From Orbilia blumenaviensis (lineage: Eukaryota; Ascomycota; Orbiliomycetes; Orbiliales; Orbiliaceae), in the NCBI GenBank assembly GCA_036872755.1, contig JAVHNS010000002.1:2542001-2606000 (forward strand): a stretch of DNA of 64,000 bases, read 5' to 3'. The notes below the pieces were generated by a model, which did not search any database, was not told where the DNA came from, and saw only the letters and a list, made by a program, of their open reading frames with translations. The translations under genes were made by a program, and so were the position numbers. This document shows, in pieces, positions 62,070 through 64,000 of the stretch. Within the stretch, counting starts at the first letter, position 1. Every line of letters starts with the position of its first letter.

Positions 62070-63833
62070 ATGGCACTGGTAGCGACCTGTATGCGTACCG
62101 TCGTTCTATCGCTCATTGCTTCAACCTTTTTCTCAGCCTATGTCTCAGGGTTCGCATTCGGCTTCACTCACTCTATAGCTCGTGAAGGGAACAGTGTCAT
62201 AGGCAGTCCTCGCATCGACCGTATCGATCGAGTGTCTCCTGACTATGATTGTTATAGTGTCATCCAACCTGAACCCATAAGAGCAACTGATAGGCCTCGT
62301 GTCAACGAGGGGGAGCTTCAGACTATAAAAGCTGCCATCGTCGCTAACTGGGCAGATACCGCTCGGATGGACGCTGTGGCCTTCTACACGACCCCAGACT
62401 GCAGAGAGGATACCAAAGCTCTCATAGTCCGCTGGTTCACGAATATGGATATACCACAGATCGCCTACTTGGCTGCAGGATTTGAAAGAAAACTCATACC
62501 AAAAGCGTTATCGGCGTACAGGCCTATTGTTATACCGCCAGGCCCCGCGCCAGAAGATGATTACGCACTAGCACGTATAGATTTTGAGGAAGCGGTTCTG
62601 AGAAATCCGGGTTTAATGAAGCCAGGGAGCGTGTTTGTTCCCGCTCGAGCTCGTCTTCCTACAACTTATTGCTCCGGTCTCATCCGTTATGTAAAATTTG
62701 GCGAAAAAACAGTTGCGGCGCTTGGTGGTCTAGCAAAGGAGTATTTCCAAGAAAACCCGAATGCTATCGAGGTCCCCGATAATCAAGATGATGAGAATTG
62801 GCCAAAGCTGCAGGACGAGTTCAACAAGCAACTGAAACATATGCTTACCAGCGCTCCTATAGGTTATGGGCAACCACATACCGCCCAGACCACCTATAAC
62901 CCAGGAGTTTTCGGATGTAATAGTCTGAGAAAGGAAGCATATATTGATCCTCGCGAGCCTGGCCCGATTAATAGGAACGACATGCTTCGTCAATTCCAAG
63001 ATGTGGTTCAGCAAGACGAAGTGATCCTTGAGCCGGATCAATTAGGTGTTTTACAAGGCAGTGTTCAAGAAAAGATAGGGCAACTGCAGGACAAACGAAT
63101 CACAGGAAGCCTAATAGGGACAGATGATCCAGGGGCATTCTCCACGACTGTGGGGCCGGCTGTTTCGGATACAACCTATGACTTACCCAGAGATCGGAGT
63201 GACCAGTCGAGAGGGAGCACTGGTGGACGCGCGGGGTTCAGGGCAAGGAGGCGGAATGACAAGCAGTCTGCATCTGAAATTGGGTTAGATGATGAGAACG
63301 AAGGTTCAATCGGGATTACTCCTACGAAGGTGCGGTTAGGGGAAGGGAGCCGAGGTCCTGATGTGCGCCGATTAAGTGACACAGGTAGCCTGCAAAATAT
63401 TGGTCTCCAGGACAGAACAGCATCAAGAGAAACAGATATGTATAAAACCGATATAGTAGGGGCACCGGGGGGGCAAGAATGGAGTACTCGAATCTATAAT
63501 AGTCTTTTCCCCAAAGATGGCAAAACTGAAATGGAAAGGTTGAACAATATGGTCGACCAGTTGCGGCAAAATCTTATACCGTTGCCTTTCTCGGGCCTCT
63601 CCCTCACAGGCAGCCAAAATGGAGGCACAAATGGACGCATGGGATTAAAAATCCCCATTCCAATATACCGACGGCCAGCGCAACTGGACATTGAGATTCC
63701 AGCCCTCCAAGACGTTCAGGACGTCCAAAACGCAGTCAACCCGTCTGTACAGCCAAGTTTCATCGCAGATTTGGACGAAATATGGCGTGAGTATGGAGGC
63801 CGCGAACCGCCTGTGCCCGGGGGGAGGTACTAG
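62070..63833 (+). CDS. Secreted protein of unknown function
   Basis: Single open frame of 587 aa. I do not recognise a family. The N terminus (about 1-29, CMRTVVLSLIASTFFSAYVSGFAFG) looks like a signal peptide. Residues about 30-310 form a folded-looking domain with spaced cysteines (DCYSV, DCRED, YCSGL, FGCNSL) and few low-complexity runs. Residues about 330-460 are polar and disordered (Gly/Ser/Arg/Asp-rich, including RARRRNDK). The C terminus contains a short helix (EMERLNNMVDQLRQNL) and a VQDVQNAV repeat, and ends REPPVPGGRY. The ATG at 62070 follows AAAA. No GPI or membrane anchor is evident. It follows the surface protein gene by 460 nt, but shared function is not implied. Confidence 0.8.
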   Translation: MALVATCMRTVVLSLIASTFFSAYVSGFAFGFTHSIAREGNSVIGSPRIDRIDRVSPDYDCYSVIQPEPIRATDRPRVNEGELQTIKAAIVANWADTARMDAVAFYTTPDCREDTKALIVRWFTNMDIPQIAYLAAGFERKLIPKALSAYRPIVIPPGPAPEDDYALARIDFEEAVLRNPGLMKPGSVFVPARARLPTTYCSGLIRYVKFGEKTVAALGGLAKEYFQENPNAIEVPDNQDDENWPKLQDEFNKQLKHMLTSAPIGYGQPHTAQTTYNPGVFGCNSLRKEAYIDPREPGPINRNDMLRQFQDVVQQDEVILEPDQLGVLQGSVQEKIGQLQDKRITGSLIGTDDPGAFSTTVGPAVSDTTYDLPRDRSDQSRGSTGGRAGFRARRRNDKQSASEIGLDDENEGSIGITPTKVRLGEGSRGPDVRRLSDTGSLQNIGLQDRTASRETDMYKTDIVGAPGGQEWSTRIYNSLFPKDGKTEMERLNNMVDQLRQNLIPLPFSGLSLTGSQNGGTNGRMGLKIPIPIYRRPAQLDIEIPALQDVQDVQNAVNPSVQPSFIADLDEIWREYGGREPPVPGGRY

Positions 63834-64000
63834 GAAGGAGTGTGTAGATGATAGCTATCGCCCTGATACCGAGACTATTGCACTGCCTGTTTGAAGAAAT
63901 GCTTAAGGAAGGCACGAATATTGAATAGATAGCTATATAGATGATCAAGACATAACTCATGGGGAGTAGGATTTCCATGCATGCATACACATTAACTGTG
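63834..64000. other. Right end of the window, 3' flank of the last gene
   Basis: The last 167 bases hold the 3' end of the secreted-protein gene and AT-rich DNA. Nothing else is seen. Confidence 0.5.

Overview
The window is eukaryotic nuclear DNA from a filamentous ascomycete (Pezizomycotina). The evidence is the gene set and the introns. The introns are mostly 50-120 nt, with GTRNGT-type donors and CTAAC/CTGAC-type branch sites, and the intergenic gaps are 0.4-5.6 kb and full of homopolymer runs. A leotiomycete-like fungus is my best guess, but that is inference. I see no intact transposon, rRNA operon, credible tRNA gene or CRISPR array.

Layout, left to right. A Rho2-type small GTPase lies on the minus strand (1.3-2.4 kb). 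The stress-response protein NST1 is on the plus strand (7.1-11.1 kb). A GDS1-like winged-helix protein (15.8-16.9 kb), an OMS1-like membrane-anchored methyltransferase (18.9-20.4 kb) and a sarcosine/fructosyl-amino-acid-oxidase-type FAD enzyme (21.5-23.2 kb) follow on the minus strand. The TATA-binding protein is on the plus strand (27.75-28.75 kb). After a 5.6 kb gene desert comes the mitochondrial electron-transfer-flavoprotein:ubiquinone oxidoreductase (34.4-36.5 kb), then an acidic protein of unknown function (36.9-38.4 kb) and a secreted protein with a collagen-like Gly-Pro tract (40.0-40.8 kb). The CCR4-NOT scaffold NOT1 occupies 42.2-49.1 kb on the minus strand. Divergent from it is a very long F-BAR/SH3 (Cdc15/Hof1/Imp2-type) protein (51.9-57.5 kb). 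The right end has a serine-rich single-pass cell-surface protein (60.1-61.6 kb) and an unrecognised secreted protein (62.1-63.8 kb).

The genes are mostly unlinked housekeeping functions: transcription and mRNA turnover (TBP, NOT1), cell polarity, wall and septation (Rho2, F-BAR protein, surface protein), mitochondrial electron transfer (ETF-QO, possibly the OMS1-like protein) and stress response (NST1). I see no biosynthetic cluster, defence system or other co-acting gene set.

Exon structures were worked out by hand from splice consensus, reading phase and family sequence. Every multi-exon model sums to a whole number of codons. The most notable observations are: a 6-nt microexon that supplies two switch-I residues of the Rho GTPase; a NOT1 gene whose conserved N-terminal frame has no upstream AUG; two adjacent perfect dyads, one enclosing a TATA element, upstream of the TBP gene; expanded pentapeptide repeats in the F-BAR protein; and two secreted proteins of unknown function.
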